Shown here: positions 1 through 6,303 of the stretch, piece by piece | Layout of the letters: every line of letters begins with the position of its first letter | Numbering within the stretch: the first letter of the stretch is position 1 | Assembly: GCA_035256745.1 (NCBI GenBank) | Contig: DATEXQ010000026.1 | Location: 1-14,317, forward strand | From: DATEXQ01 sp035256745 | GTDB taxonomy: Bacteria; Patescibacteriota; Microgenomatia; UBA8517 | Direction: 5' to 3' | DNA length: 14,317 nucleotides | Translations under genes and position numbers: made by a program | Notes under the pieces: model-generated | Database searches by the model: none | Told to the model about the DNA's origin: nothing | Seen by the model: only the letters and a program-made list of their open reading frames with translations

Positions 1-1
1 G

Positions 2-973
2 CTGGAATATTTGGACCGCGAGCTATATTATCGCTATCCCAGGCTTGCAGGACTTTTGGTAAAGAATTTTTCTATAGGCCGAGGCTGTCCTTTTAATTGC
101 AGCTATTGCCATAATCATGTGTTAAGAAATGTCTATTTAGGAAAGGGAAGATATGTACGCCACTATAGTCGAAGAAGAGCCATAGAAGAAATTCTCAGAG
201 TCAAAAACAAATATCCATTGAAGGTGGTTGAATTTGTTGATGATACATTTATTTTAGATAAAAGTTGGCTTCTTAAGTTCTTAAAAATGTACAAAGAAAA
301 AATAAACTTACCTTTTATCTGTAATGTAAGAGGTGGACTTCTCGATAAGGAGTTAACTTCAAGTTTAGCAAAAGCAGGGTGCACCAATGTATTTATCGGA
401 ATTGAGACTGGAAATGAAAAAATGAGAATACAATTGCTGAATAAAGTTGTTACAAACAAAGAAATCATAAAGACAGTTAAACTTCTTCATAAATATGGTA
501 TTAAACTTTCTGCAAATAACATGATTGGACTTCCCGATGAGACATTAGATATGGCGATAGAAACTGTCAGATTAAATGCACTTGTTAAGATTGATTTTCC
601 CTGGTGTGCGATATTTCAGCCTTATCCCGGAACCGAAATGGCTAATTATTGTCTGGAAAAAGGATATATAACAAAGAAAGATCTGGATAACATAGGAGTA
701 ACATTTCATAAAAAAAGTGTAATAAACTCTCCTGATATAGACGAACTGGTTAGGCTTCATAAACTATTCCATATAGGAGTAAGGTATCCAGGTTTAATTC
801 CCTTAATTAAACTACTAGTAAAATTACCACTTGACCCCTTGTATCAATTTATTTTTCTCTTTAATCAAGGATTATCTTATATGCGTAATACAAATTTAAA
901 TTTTCTAGATTTTATTCCACAAGCAATAATTTTGTCCAGAATGTATCTTACCACGATTTTAAGAAAGTCTTAA
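2..973 (+). CDS. B12-binding-type radical SAM protein, 3' part (cut by window edge)
   Basis: This is the catalytic part of a radical SAM enzyme; 323 residues are visible. The frame is open to the window edge (codons from base 2), so the TTG at base 11 is probably internal. Counted from that TTG, the [4Fe-4S]/SAM motif GCPFNCSYC lies at residues 25-33 (Cys26, Cys30, Cys33). A VDDTF segment follows near residue 77 and FIGIETGNE near 127-135, the usual layout of the TIM-barrel core. The stretch LDRELYYRYP just before the motif is typical of the linker in the BchE/methyltransferase-like class, whose N-terminal cobalamin-binding domain would lie outside the window. The family modifies lipids, cofactors or natural products; the substrate cannot be read here. 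It heads a plus-strand group with another radical SAM enzyme and an epimerase. I am confident of the superfamily, less so of the B12 class. Confidence 0.85.
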   Translation: MEYLDRELYYRYPRLAGLLVKNFSIGRGCPFNCSYCHNHVLRNVYLGKGRYVRHYSRRRAIEEILRVKNKYPLKVVEFVDDTFILDKSWLLKFLKMYKEKINLPFICNVRGGLLDKELTSSLAKAGCTNVFIGIETGNEKMRIQLLNKVVTNKEIIKTVKLLHKYGIKLSANNMIGLPDETLDMAIETVRLNALVKIDFPWCAIFQPYPGTEMANYCLEKGYITKKDLDNIGVTFHKKSVINSPDIDELVRLHKLFHIGVRYPGLIPLIKLLVKLPLDPLYQFIFLFNQGLSYMRNTNLNFLDFIPQAIILSRMYLTTILRKS

Positions 974-1011
974 GTAGTTTGGTTAAGCTAATACATAAAG
1001 TTTAAGTGTGC

Positions 1012-1017
1012 TACAAT
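1012..1017 (+). promoter_or_regulatory. Extended -10 promoter for the second radical SAM gene (predicted leaderless)
   Basis: TGCTACAAT at bases 1009-1017 matches an extended -10 (TG, one base, then TACAAT, five of six matches to TATAAT). There is no good -35 at 16-18 bases upstream, which extended -10 promoters tolerate. Transcription would begin about seven bases on, at or next to the ATG at 1024, giving a leaderless mRNA. No transcript evidence is available. Confidence 0.4.
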
Positions 1018-1023
1018 TCTGCC

Positions 1024-2109
1024 ATGAGAGGAACGTTTGAAGTTATTTCTAAAATTCCCCTTTATCAGTCATTTAGAGAATTCGGATATCCGAAAATGCT
1101 TCCGGAAAATTATACTTTTCTTATCTCAACTATTTGTAATTCCCGATGTGCCACTTGTAATATCTGGAAACAGAAACATAATGATTTAACCCTTGCTGAA
1201 TGGAAAAAGGTTTTTAGAAGTATAGGAAAATCGCCTTTTTGGGTAACCATCTCGGGAGGAGAACCTTTTATACAGGAACATTTGGCTGATATGGTTATAG
1301 CAATAGATAGAATTTGTAAGCCTACCATAATCAACATTCCTACCAATAGCTTATTGGTCGAAAAAATAAATACTCAGGTAATAAAAATTCTAAAAAATAT
1401 TAAAACACCTAAGTTTATAGTTAATCTATCTTTAGATGGAGTGGGAAAGGTACACGATAAAGTAAGGGGAGTTCCGGGAAATTTTGAAAAAGTAATGGAA
1501 AATTATAAAAATTTAAAATATATTCAAAAAAAATATCCTAATTTTTCTATAGGTTTTGGAACCGTGGTGTCAAATTATAACCTTAAGGACGTCAAAAAGG
1601 TTATTGATTTGGTATTTAAGCTTGAACCGGATCAATACTTGACTGAAATTGCAGAAGAAAGGGTTGAACTTGATACTGTAGGGCAGATACTCACTCCTTC
1701 TTATAAAGAATATTCTAAGGCAGTTAATTATTTACTAATAAAGATGCAAGCAAGAAAATTTAGGGGAATTGGAAAAGTATCGAGGGCTTTTCGCTTTGAA
1801 TACTATCAGTTTGTAAAAGACTGGCTTCGTGGAAAAAAACTTATACCCGACTACGCCGGTTTTGCCTCTTGCGAGGTTACATCCTTTGGTGAAGTCTGGC
1901 CAAGTTGTATCAAAGGGGAAAATATGGGAAATATCAGGAATGCAAATTATGATTTTTCTAAAGTTTGGTTTTCAGATGAGGCAAAAAGGATTCGTAAAGA
2001 CATAAAGAAATATGGTAGCAGTTACCCCTTGGCCAATGCTTTTTATTCATCTAGCCTTCACCATTATCAAACATTAATTAAAGTTCTTTGGAAAATATTA
2101 ATTCCCTAA
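1024..2109 (+). CDS. Radical SAM protein with reduced SPASM/twitch-like C-terminus
   Basis: A 361-residue radical SAM enzyme. The cluster motif CNSRCATC gives Cys38, Cys42 and Cys45, and ISGGEPF near residues 76-82 is the SAM-binding GGEP element. LSLDGVG near 135-141 and a VRGVPGNFEKV segment are typical of SPASM-family members. The C-terminal segment around CEVTSFGEVWPSC (Cys283, Cys295), followed by MGNI, resembles the start of an auxiliary-cluster domain, but further downstream cysteines expected of a full SPASM domain are absent. I chose ATG 1024 over an in-frame GTG at 1006, because the GTG lies upstream of a strong -10 element and adds only six unconserved-looking residues. Its stop overlaps the next ATG by one base (TAATG), so it is cotranscribed with the epimerase gene. 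The substrate is unknown; a peptide, sugar or lipid modification is possible. Confidence 0.85.
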   Translation: MRGTFEVISKIPLYQSFREFGYPKMLPENYTFLISTICNSRCATCNIWKQKHNDLTLAEWKKVFRSIGKSPFWVTISGGEPFIQEHLADMVIAIDRICKPTIINIPTNSLLVEKINTQVIKILKNIKTPKFIVNLSLDGVGKVHDKVRGVPGNFEKVMENYKNLKYIQKKYPNFSIGFGTVVSNYNLKDVKKVIDLVFKLEPDQYLTEIAEERVELDTVGQILTPSYKEYSKAVNYLLIKMQARKFRGIGKVSRAFRFEYYQFVKDWLRGKKLIPDYAGFASCEVTSFGEVWPSCIKGENMGNIRNANYDFSKVWFSDEAKRIRKDIKKYGSSYPLANAFYSSSLHHYQTLIKVLWKILIP

Positions 2110-3032
2110 TGAAAAAAGCATTTGTTACAGGAGCGAGTGGATTTATAGGTCAAGCTTTGATTAAGAAGCTAATCATGGAAGGTTGGAGCGTAGTGGGGTT
2201 GGCGAAAGACAAAAGAAAAACAAAAAACTTAGATATAAAGGGAGTTAGATGGATATATGGAGATATCAGGGATATAAAGTGGCATAGATTTGTGAAGGGA
2301 TGCAAAGTATTCGTGCATTTAGCAGGTATCCATGGATATATTAAAATACCATTTGCCGAAAGGCTTTCTGTCGAACTTAAGGGGACAGAAAATGCAATTA
2401 AGGCCTGTAAAAATGCCAAGGTTCGTCACTTTGTATATGTAAGTACAGCTTATACTCACATATCTACAGACTACTCCAAAGCAAAAAATATCGCTAAAAA
2501 TTTTGTTAAAAAGGAAATAGAGAGGGGATTTGAAGCAACAATTGTCTGTCCTGTTGTAGTTTACGGACCGGGAAACGATACTAATTTCTCAAGACTTTAT
2601 GAGGTGATTAAAAGAAATAGATTTTTCTTTATAGGGGAAGGTAAAAATCGCTGGAATCTAATTTATATAGATGATTTAATGAATGCCCTAATATTAATTA
2701 TTAGAAATCGGAAGTTATCTTTAGGAAAAATATTTATAGTTTCTGATAAACCAGTATCTGTTAGAAAATTGGTTGGGATTATCTCGAAAGAAATGGGGGT
2801 GGAAACTTCCAATTTACATTTACCTTTAACCCCCATGATGATAATCGGATTTGTGTTTGGTATTTTTTCAAAGCTTGGAATTTCAGTCCCTTTTACTAAG
2901 GATGCTATTTATAATTTAGCATCATCGCAGAGTTATCAGACTAGTAATTTGTTATATAAACTCGGATTTAAGCAACAAATAGATATTGGAGAGGGGATAG
3001 CAAAGACCTTAAATGAAAAAGATTCTAATTAA
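2109..3032 (+). CDS. NAD-dependent epimerase/dehydratase (extended SDR)
   Basis: A 307-residue extended short-chain dehydrogenase/reductase. The Rossmann nucleotide-binding motif GASGFIG is at residues 8-14, an acidic GDIRD element at 51-55, and HLAG at 70-73. The active site is Ser112-Thr113 with Tyr122 and Lys126 (YSKAK, the YxxxK pair). VVYGPGN near residue 151 is the usual substrate-side loop. The family acts on nucleotide sugars, sterols or related keto/hydroxy compounds using NAD(P); which one cannot be told. The start at 2109 overlaps the preceding stop by one base; an in-frame TTG at 2088 would lie inside the previous gene. The neighbouring radical SAM enzymes suggest a shared pathway for modifying a surface glycan or lipid, which is inference. 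Confidence 0.88.
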   Translation: MKKAFVTGASGFIGQALIKKLIMEGWSVVGLAKDKRKTKNLDIKGVRWIYGDIRDIKWHRFVKGCKVFVHLAGIHGYIKIPFAERLSVELKGTENAIKACKNAKVRHFVYVSTAYTHISTDYSKAKNIAKNFVKKEIERGFEATIVCPVVVYGPGNDTNFSRLYEVIKRNRFFFIGEGKNRWNLIYIDDLMNALILIIRNRKLSLGKIFIVSDKPVSVRKLVGIISKEMGVETSNLHLPLTPMMIIGFVFGIFSKLGISVPFTKDAIYNLASSQSYQTSNLLYKLGFKQQIDIGEGIAKTLNEKDSN

Positions 3033-3192
3033 GCAAAAAAAATGTATCGGATGCGGTTTATGTGTGACACTGGCCCCTTGTACGTTTAAATTGGGGAAGA
3101 AGGGGAAGGCAGAGGTTATTAATCCAAGTGGAGATCCAGATAAAAAAGTAAAAGAAGCAATCATTTCTTGTCCGGTTGAAGCAATATCTTAA
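3013..3192 (+). CDS. Small single-cluster [4Fe-4S] ferredoxin
   Basis: A 59-residue electron carrier. After a basic N-terminus comes CIGCGLC (Cys11, Cys14, Cys17), and near the end ISCPVEAI supplies the fourth ligand at Cys53 before the diagnostic proline. This is the CxxCxxC...CP layout of monocluster bacterial ferredoxins; the second-cluster ligand set is absent. An extra cysteine, Cys23, sits where some monocluster ferredoxins carry a non-ligand cysteine. The ATG at 3013 lies inside the end of the epimerase gene (20-base overlap, different frame), so the two are translationally linked. It ends five bases from the convergent end of the ferredoxin-reductase-like gene. It could feed electrons to the radical SAM enzymes upstream or to the SUF machinery; the partner is inference. 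Confidence 0.88.
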   Translation: MKKILIKQKKCIGCGLCVTLAPCTFKLGKKGKAEVINPSGDPDKKVKEAIISCPVEAIS

Positions 3193-3214
3193 AAAAGTTA
3201 ATAGCAGGCTTCAA
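3176..3214. terminator. Hairpin spanning the convergent ferredoxin and reductase stop codons
   Basis: TTGAAGC at 3176-3182 and GCTTCAA at 3208-3214 form a perfect 7-bp inverted repeat. The 25-base loop contains both stop codons. There is no U-tract after the stem on either strand, so it is not a standard intrinsic terminator; it might still stop or stabilise transcripts from both sides. Confidence 0.25.
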
Positions 3215-3875
3215 AATGGATTTTATTAGCATGAATTTTATTCTCCTTAAAAAGTTTTGAGGATTCTTTTATAAATTCTTTCGAACCGCTTAAATAGATT
3301 TTAAGCTCCTTTGTATTAAGTGATTTTGCTTTATTTAAAACATAGGGACTAATATGACCTACTTTACCAGCCCAATTTCTTTTGGGTTGAGATAATATTA
3401 TTTCAAAAGAAAATTTTTTTGTTTTTTCCCATTTAGAAAGGGTATCCTTTAGAGTAATTTCATCTTCATGCCTCAAACCCCAATAAAGACATACTTTTTT
3501 CTTGTTTCTAATTAGTACATCTATCATCGGCAAAAAAGGAGCAATTCCACAGCCTGTTGCTCCGAAGATATAATAGTTGGATTTTAGGCTAAGTATAAAT
3601 TGACCGTTGGGATTGGTGGTTTGGATAATATCGCCTTTTTTTAGATTTTTAAGATATGTTGTACCCGGTCCACCCGGAGTAATATCAACAAGTATTTTCC
3701 AAAAGGGTAATTCTTCCGGGGTACTGGCAATGGAGTAAGCTCTTTTAATGGATTTTCCTATGTTTATCAATACAAATTGTCCGATCTCGAAATCAAGTTT
3801 ATTATTTGATTTAAGAGTTAATAGGTTAAATTTGTCATTAAGGACTTCATTTTTTATGACAATGTGTCTTAACAT
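3198..3875 (-). CDS. Ferredoxin-NAD(P)+ reductase-like FAD oxidoreductase
   Basis: A 225-residue flavoprotein of the ferredoxin reductase superfamily. The FAD-binding motif RAYSIAS is at residues 45-51 and the second flavin loop GGPGTTYL at 68-75. The NAD(P)-binding domain starts with GATGCGIAP at 105-113, continues with YWGLRHEDEI at 131-140 and ends with YLSGSKEFI at 194-202. No Fe-S domain is fused, so the electron partner must be a separate protein. The 59-residue ferredoxin that ends five bases away is the obvious candidate. The gene diverges from the ArsR-type regulator over a shared dyad, which suggests joint control with the suf operon. The start at 3875 falls about seven bases after a -10 match, so the message looks leaderless. 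Direction of electron flow and NADH or NADPH preference cannot be read. Confidence 0.87.
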   Translation of the reverse strand: MLRHIVIKNEVLNDKFNLLTLKSNNKLDFEIGQFVLINIGKSIKRAYSIASTPEELPFWKILVDITPGGPGTTYLKNLKKGDIIQTTNPNGQFILSLKSNYYIFGATGCGIAPFLPMIDVLIRNKKKVCLYWGLRHEDEITLKDTLSKWEKTKKFSFEIILSQPKRNWAGKVGHISPYVLNKAKSLNTKELKIYLSGSKEFIKESSKLFKENKIHANKIHFEACY

Positions 3876-3878
3876 ATA

Positions 3879-3907
3879 TTGACAATAGTAAATATATAGA
3901 TTATTGT
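3879..3907 (+). promoter_or_regulatory. Sigma-70-type promoter for the regulator-suf operon
   Basis: TTGACA at 3879-3884 is a perfect -35. After a 17-base spacer, TATTGT at 3902-3907 is a four-of-six -10. Transcription would start near 3914, only a few bases before the ATG at 3917, and no Shine-Dalgarno site precedes that ATG. The -10 lies within the opposite promoter's -35 region. Confidence 0.6.
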
Positions 3908-3910
3908 CAA
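3882..3910 (-). promoter_or_regulatory. Mirror-image promoter for the reductase gene
   Basis: On the minus strand, TTGACA (3910 to 3905), a 17-base spacer and TATTGT (3887 to 3882) repeat exactly the -35, spacing and -10 of the opposite promoter. The predicted start near 3875 coincides with the reductase ATG, so the transcript would be leaderless. Confidence 0.6.
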
Positions 3911-3916
3911 TATGTT

Positions 3917-4204
3917 ATGGACTTAAAACTGGATTGTGCAGCATGCTTTACGGGACTTTCTTCTAAAATTCGTATTCAAATAGTAAATCTTTTAAAGAAA
4001 AAGAAAAAAATGAGTGTTTTAACCATAGCAGAAAATTTTAACTTAACCCAGCCGACCATAAGCCATCACCTTAAATATCTCAAAAACTGCGGAATTTTAG
4101 CTACAGAAAGAAAAGGAAAAAAGATTTATTACTTCATAAGCCCAAGATGTAAGGTAGAAGGGTGCAAGGTATTGGAAAAAGATAACTTCATTGATAATGC
4201 TTAA
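3917..4204 (+). CDS. ArsR-family regulator, Cys-rich, candidate Fe-S/redox sensor of the suf operon
   Basis: A 95-residue winged-helix repressor. SSKIRIQIVNLL (15-26) is the first core helix, the recognition helix is around TQPTISHHLKYL (44-55), and the wing follows with ERKGKKIYYFIS (64-75), the classic ArsR pattern. It carries five cysteines: Cys7 and Cys10 as CxxC at the N-terminus, Cys58 beside the recognition helix, and Cys78 and Cys83 at the C-terminus. That set could bind a metal or an Fe-S cluster. It is first in the operon and overlaps sufC by eight bases. By position it does the job of SufR, but it is much shorter than known SufR proteins (over 200 residues) and lacks their C-terminal domain. 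The wHTH fold is clear; the ligand is inference, and Zn or another metal remains possible. Confidence 0.85.
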   Translation: MDLKLDCAACFTGLSSKIRIQIVNLLKKKKKMSVLTIAENFNLTQPTISHHLKYLKNCGILATERKGKKIYYFISPRCKVEGCKVLEKDNFIDNA

Positions 4205-4922
4205 AATTTCTAATTTAAATATTTGGGTTGGAAACAAAGAATTGGTTAAAGATATTAATTTAACTCTTAAAATTGGTGAGACTCATGCCCTCATGGGTCC
4301 TAACGGAAGTGGAAAAACAAGTCTGGCTTTAGGAATGATGGGTCATCCTTCTTATCCGATAAAGAAAGGGAGAATAACTATTGGGAGTAAAGATATAACA
4401 AACTTAAACCCCGAGAAAAAAGCAAAATTTGGTCTTTTTTTGTCATTCCAAACTCCGCCTGTTGTATCAGGGGTAAGCTTAGCAAGATATTTAAAGGAGG
4501 CTAAAAAGTCTTTGGGGCAAGTAAATAAATTTGATATTGCCAAATTCTATAAAGATTTGGTTAATGATGCCAAATCGCTAGGTTTAAATGAAAATTTTCT
4601 GGAAAGACCCTTAAACGAAGCCTTTTCCGGGGGGGAAAGAAAAAAGGTTGAAATGCTTTCTCTTCTTGTTCTAAAACCCAAATATATTATTCTGGATGAA
4701 ATAGATACGGGTTTGGATATGGATACGTTAAAGATAGTAGTAAAAATTATTAATAAATTAAAAAAAACTTCCTCGATATTAATTATTACACACTACAAAA
4801 AGATTCTTGATTACATAAAACCTGATTATGTTCATATTCTCAAAAAAGGGAAAATATCAGTAACAGGAAAATTTAAATTGTTAGAAGTCTTAGAAAGGGG
4901 AGGATATGCAGCCTTTAATTGA
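4197..4922 (+). CDS. sufC: SufC, Fe-S assembly ATPase
   Basis: The 241-residue cytoplasmic ABC-type ATPase of the SUF system, which drives conformational change in its SufB partner during cluster assembly. It has Walker A GPNGSGKTS (34-42), the Q-loop glutamine near 85 in LSFQTPP, the signature FSGGERKKVEM (143-153), Walker B with its glutamate YIILDEID (163-170), and the switch histidine His199 in IITHY. The SGGERKK signature and the LDEIDTGLD segment mark SufC rather than a transporter ATPase; no permease is nearby. ATG 4197 is preferred over an in-frame TTG at 4191 and overlaps the regulator stop by eight bases. The sufB ATG lies 17 bases inside its 3' end. Confidence 0.96.
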   Translation: MLKISNLNIWVGNKELVKDINLTLKIGETHALMGPNGSGKTSLALGMMGHPSYPIKKGRITIGSKDITNLNPEKKAKFGLFLSFQTPPVVSGVSLARYLKEAKKSLGQVNKFDIAKFYKDLVNDAKSLGLNENFLERPLNEAFSGGERKKVEMLSLLVLKPKYIILDEIDTGLDMDTLKIVVKIINKLKKTSSILIITHYKKILDYIKPDYVHILKKGKISVTGKFKLLEVLERGGYAAFN

Positions 4923-6297
4923 TACATCTTACAAATACGGATTCTCAAAAAAGGAAAAAAGCATCTATAAGACCAAAAAGGGTATAAGCGAGAAAGTTAT
5001 TAAAGATATTTCTAATTATAAAAATGAGCCTTTTTGGATGAAAAAAATAAGACTTAATGCATTTGTGATTTTTAAAAGAAAGCCTATGCCCACCTGGGGA
5101 GCGGATTTATCAGATATTAATTTCAATGAGATTTATTACTACCTTAAATCCACAAAAGACGAAAAAACAAGTTGGGATGAATTACCCAAAGAAATCAAAA
5201 GCACATACGAAGCCTTGGGAATACCAAAACTTGAGCAAAAGTATCTGTCGGGAGTAAAAGCGCAGTACGATAGCGAAGTCGTTTACGGATCACTTATTAA
5301 AAACCTAAAGGAAAAGGGTGTAATTTTCTTAAGCATGGATGAGGGTCTAAGAAAGTACCCTGACTTGGTTAAGGAATATTTTGGAAAGCTTATTTTACCT
5401 TCTGATAATAAATTTGCAGCGCTAAACACCAGCTTTTGGTCAGGGGGAAGTCTTATATATATTCCAAAAGGGGTTAAGGTGGAAATGCCTCTACAAGCAT
5501 ATTTCAGGATTAATGCAAAACGTATGGGACAATTTGAAAGAACTTTGATTATTGCCGACGAGAAAAGTTTCGTTCACTATATTGAAGGATGTACGAGTCC
5601 TATATACCAAAAAGAATCATTACACGCTGGAGTGGTGGAAATATATGTTAAGAAAAATGCCCGAGTACGCTATACAACAATCCAAAATTGGTCAAATAAT
5701 GTGTACAATCTGGTTACCAAAAGAGCAAAAGTAGAGAGTGGAGGGATTATGGAATGGATAGACTTTAATAGCGGTTCCCGGGTTACCATGAAGTATCCAT
5801 CCATAATTCTTGCAGGTAAAAAAGCACACGGAGAAATATTATCCCTGGCAGTTGCATCAAAAAACCAGAATCTTGATACCGGTGGGAAAATTATTCATGC
5901 AGCAGATAAAACAACTTCAAGGATTATTTCCAAATCAGTAAGTCTTAAAGGCGGAATATCAAGTTATCGGGGTTTGGTTGAGATATTGAAAGGTAGTAAA
6001 GATTCAAGAGCTAAAGTAACTTGCAATGCTTTAATTTTGGATAAATTATCATCTACCCATACATTTCCTGCGATGCAGATTAATGAAAAAGAGGTAATTG
6101 CAGAACATGAAGCAACTGTATCAAAAATAAACGAGGAGGAATTATTTTATCTAAGAAGTAGAGGTATCAATAGATTGGATGCGGAAACTCTGATTGTCAA
6201 CGGATTTATAGAACCTATTGCAAAAGAGCTTCCTTTTGAATATGCTGTAGAACTAAATATCTTGATTAGAGATGAAATGAAAAAGAAAGTCGGATAA
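4906..6297 (+). CDS. sufB: SufB, Fe-S cluster scaffold subunit
   Basis: A 463-residue SufB of normal length, the right-handed beta-helix scaffold that binds SufC and accepts sulfur. Only two cysteines occur: Cys229 in EGCT, matching the sulfur-accepting Cys254 of E. coli SufB, and Cys373 in TCNALI, matching the cluster-site Cys405. The C-terminal HEATVSKI segment (401-408) keeps the conserved Glu/His region and the SufC-binding area. No sufD follows, so SufB would have to act as a homodimer or with a SufD encoded elsewhere. A strong purine-rich site at 4895-4903 lies just before the ATG, inside sufC. The gene ends with two tandem stop codons. Confidence 0.96.
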   Translation: MQPLIDTSYKYGFSKKEKSIYKTKKGISEKVIKDISNYKNEPFWMKKIRLNAFVIFKRKPMPTWGADLSDINFNEIYYYLKSTKDEKTSWDELPKEIKSTYEALGIPKLEQKYLSGVKAQYDSEVVYGSLIKNLKEKGVIFLSMDEGLRKYPDLVKEYFGKLILPSDNKFAALNTSFWSGGSLIYIPKGVKVEMPLQAYFRINAKRMGQFERTLIIADEKSFVHYIEGCTSPIYQKESLHAGVVEIYVKKNARVRYTTIQNWSNNVYNLVTKRAKVESGGIMEWIDFNSGSRVTMKYPSIILAGKKAHGEILSLAVASKNQNLDTGGKIIHAADKTTSRIISKSVSLKGGISSYRGLVEILKGSKDSRAKVTCNALILDKLSSTHTFPAMQINEKEVIAEHEATVSKINEEELFYLRSRGINRLDAETLIVNGFIEPIAKELPFEYAVELNILIRDEMKKKVG

Positions 6298-6303
6298 TAA
6301 ATT

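Larger units (their letters stand above)
3870..3917. promoter_or_regulatory. Operator-like dyad over the divergent promoter region
   Basis: The left arm TAACATATATTGACAATA (3870-3887) and the right arm TATTGTCAATATGTTA (3902-3917) are inverted copies, differing only by an extra AT in the left arm. The dyad covers both promoters and touches both start codons (CAT at 3873-3875; ATG from 3917). ArsR-family proteins bind such dyads as dimers and often repress their own gene, so the product of the adjacent regulator gene is the likely ligand. Binding is inferred. Confidence 0.7.

Noticed and set aside
11..13. TTG at base 11 as a true start of the first gene
   Set aside because: The frame stays open to the window edge, and the sequence before the cluster motif looks like the interior linker of a longer B12-type radical SAM protein.
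1006..1023. GTG at 1006 as start of the second radical SAM gene
   Set aside because: It lies upstream of a strong extended -10 and adds only six residues; ATG 1024 fits better.
4191..4196. TTG at 4191 as sufC start
   Set aside because: ATG 4197 follows two codons later and matches the usual SufC N-terminus.
5552..5734. 60-residue plus-strand open frame inside sufB
   Set aside because: It is out of frame with a conserved catalytic region of sufB and has no independent support.
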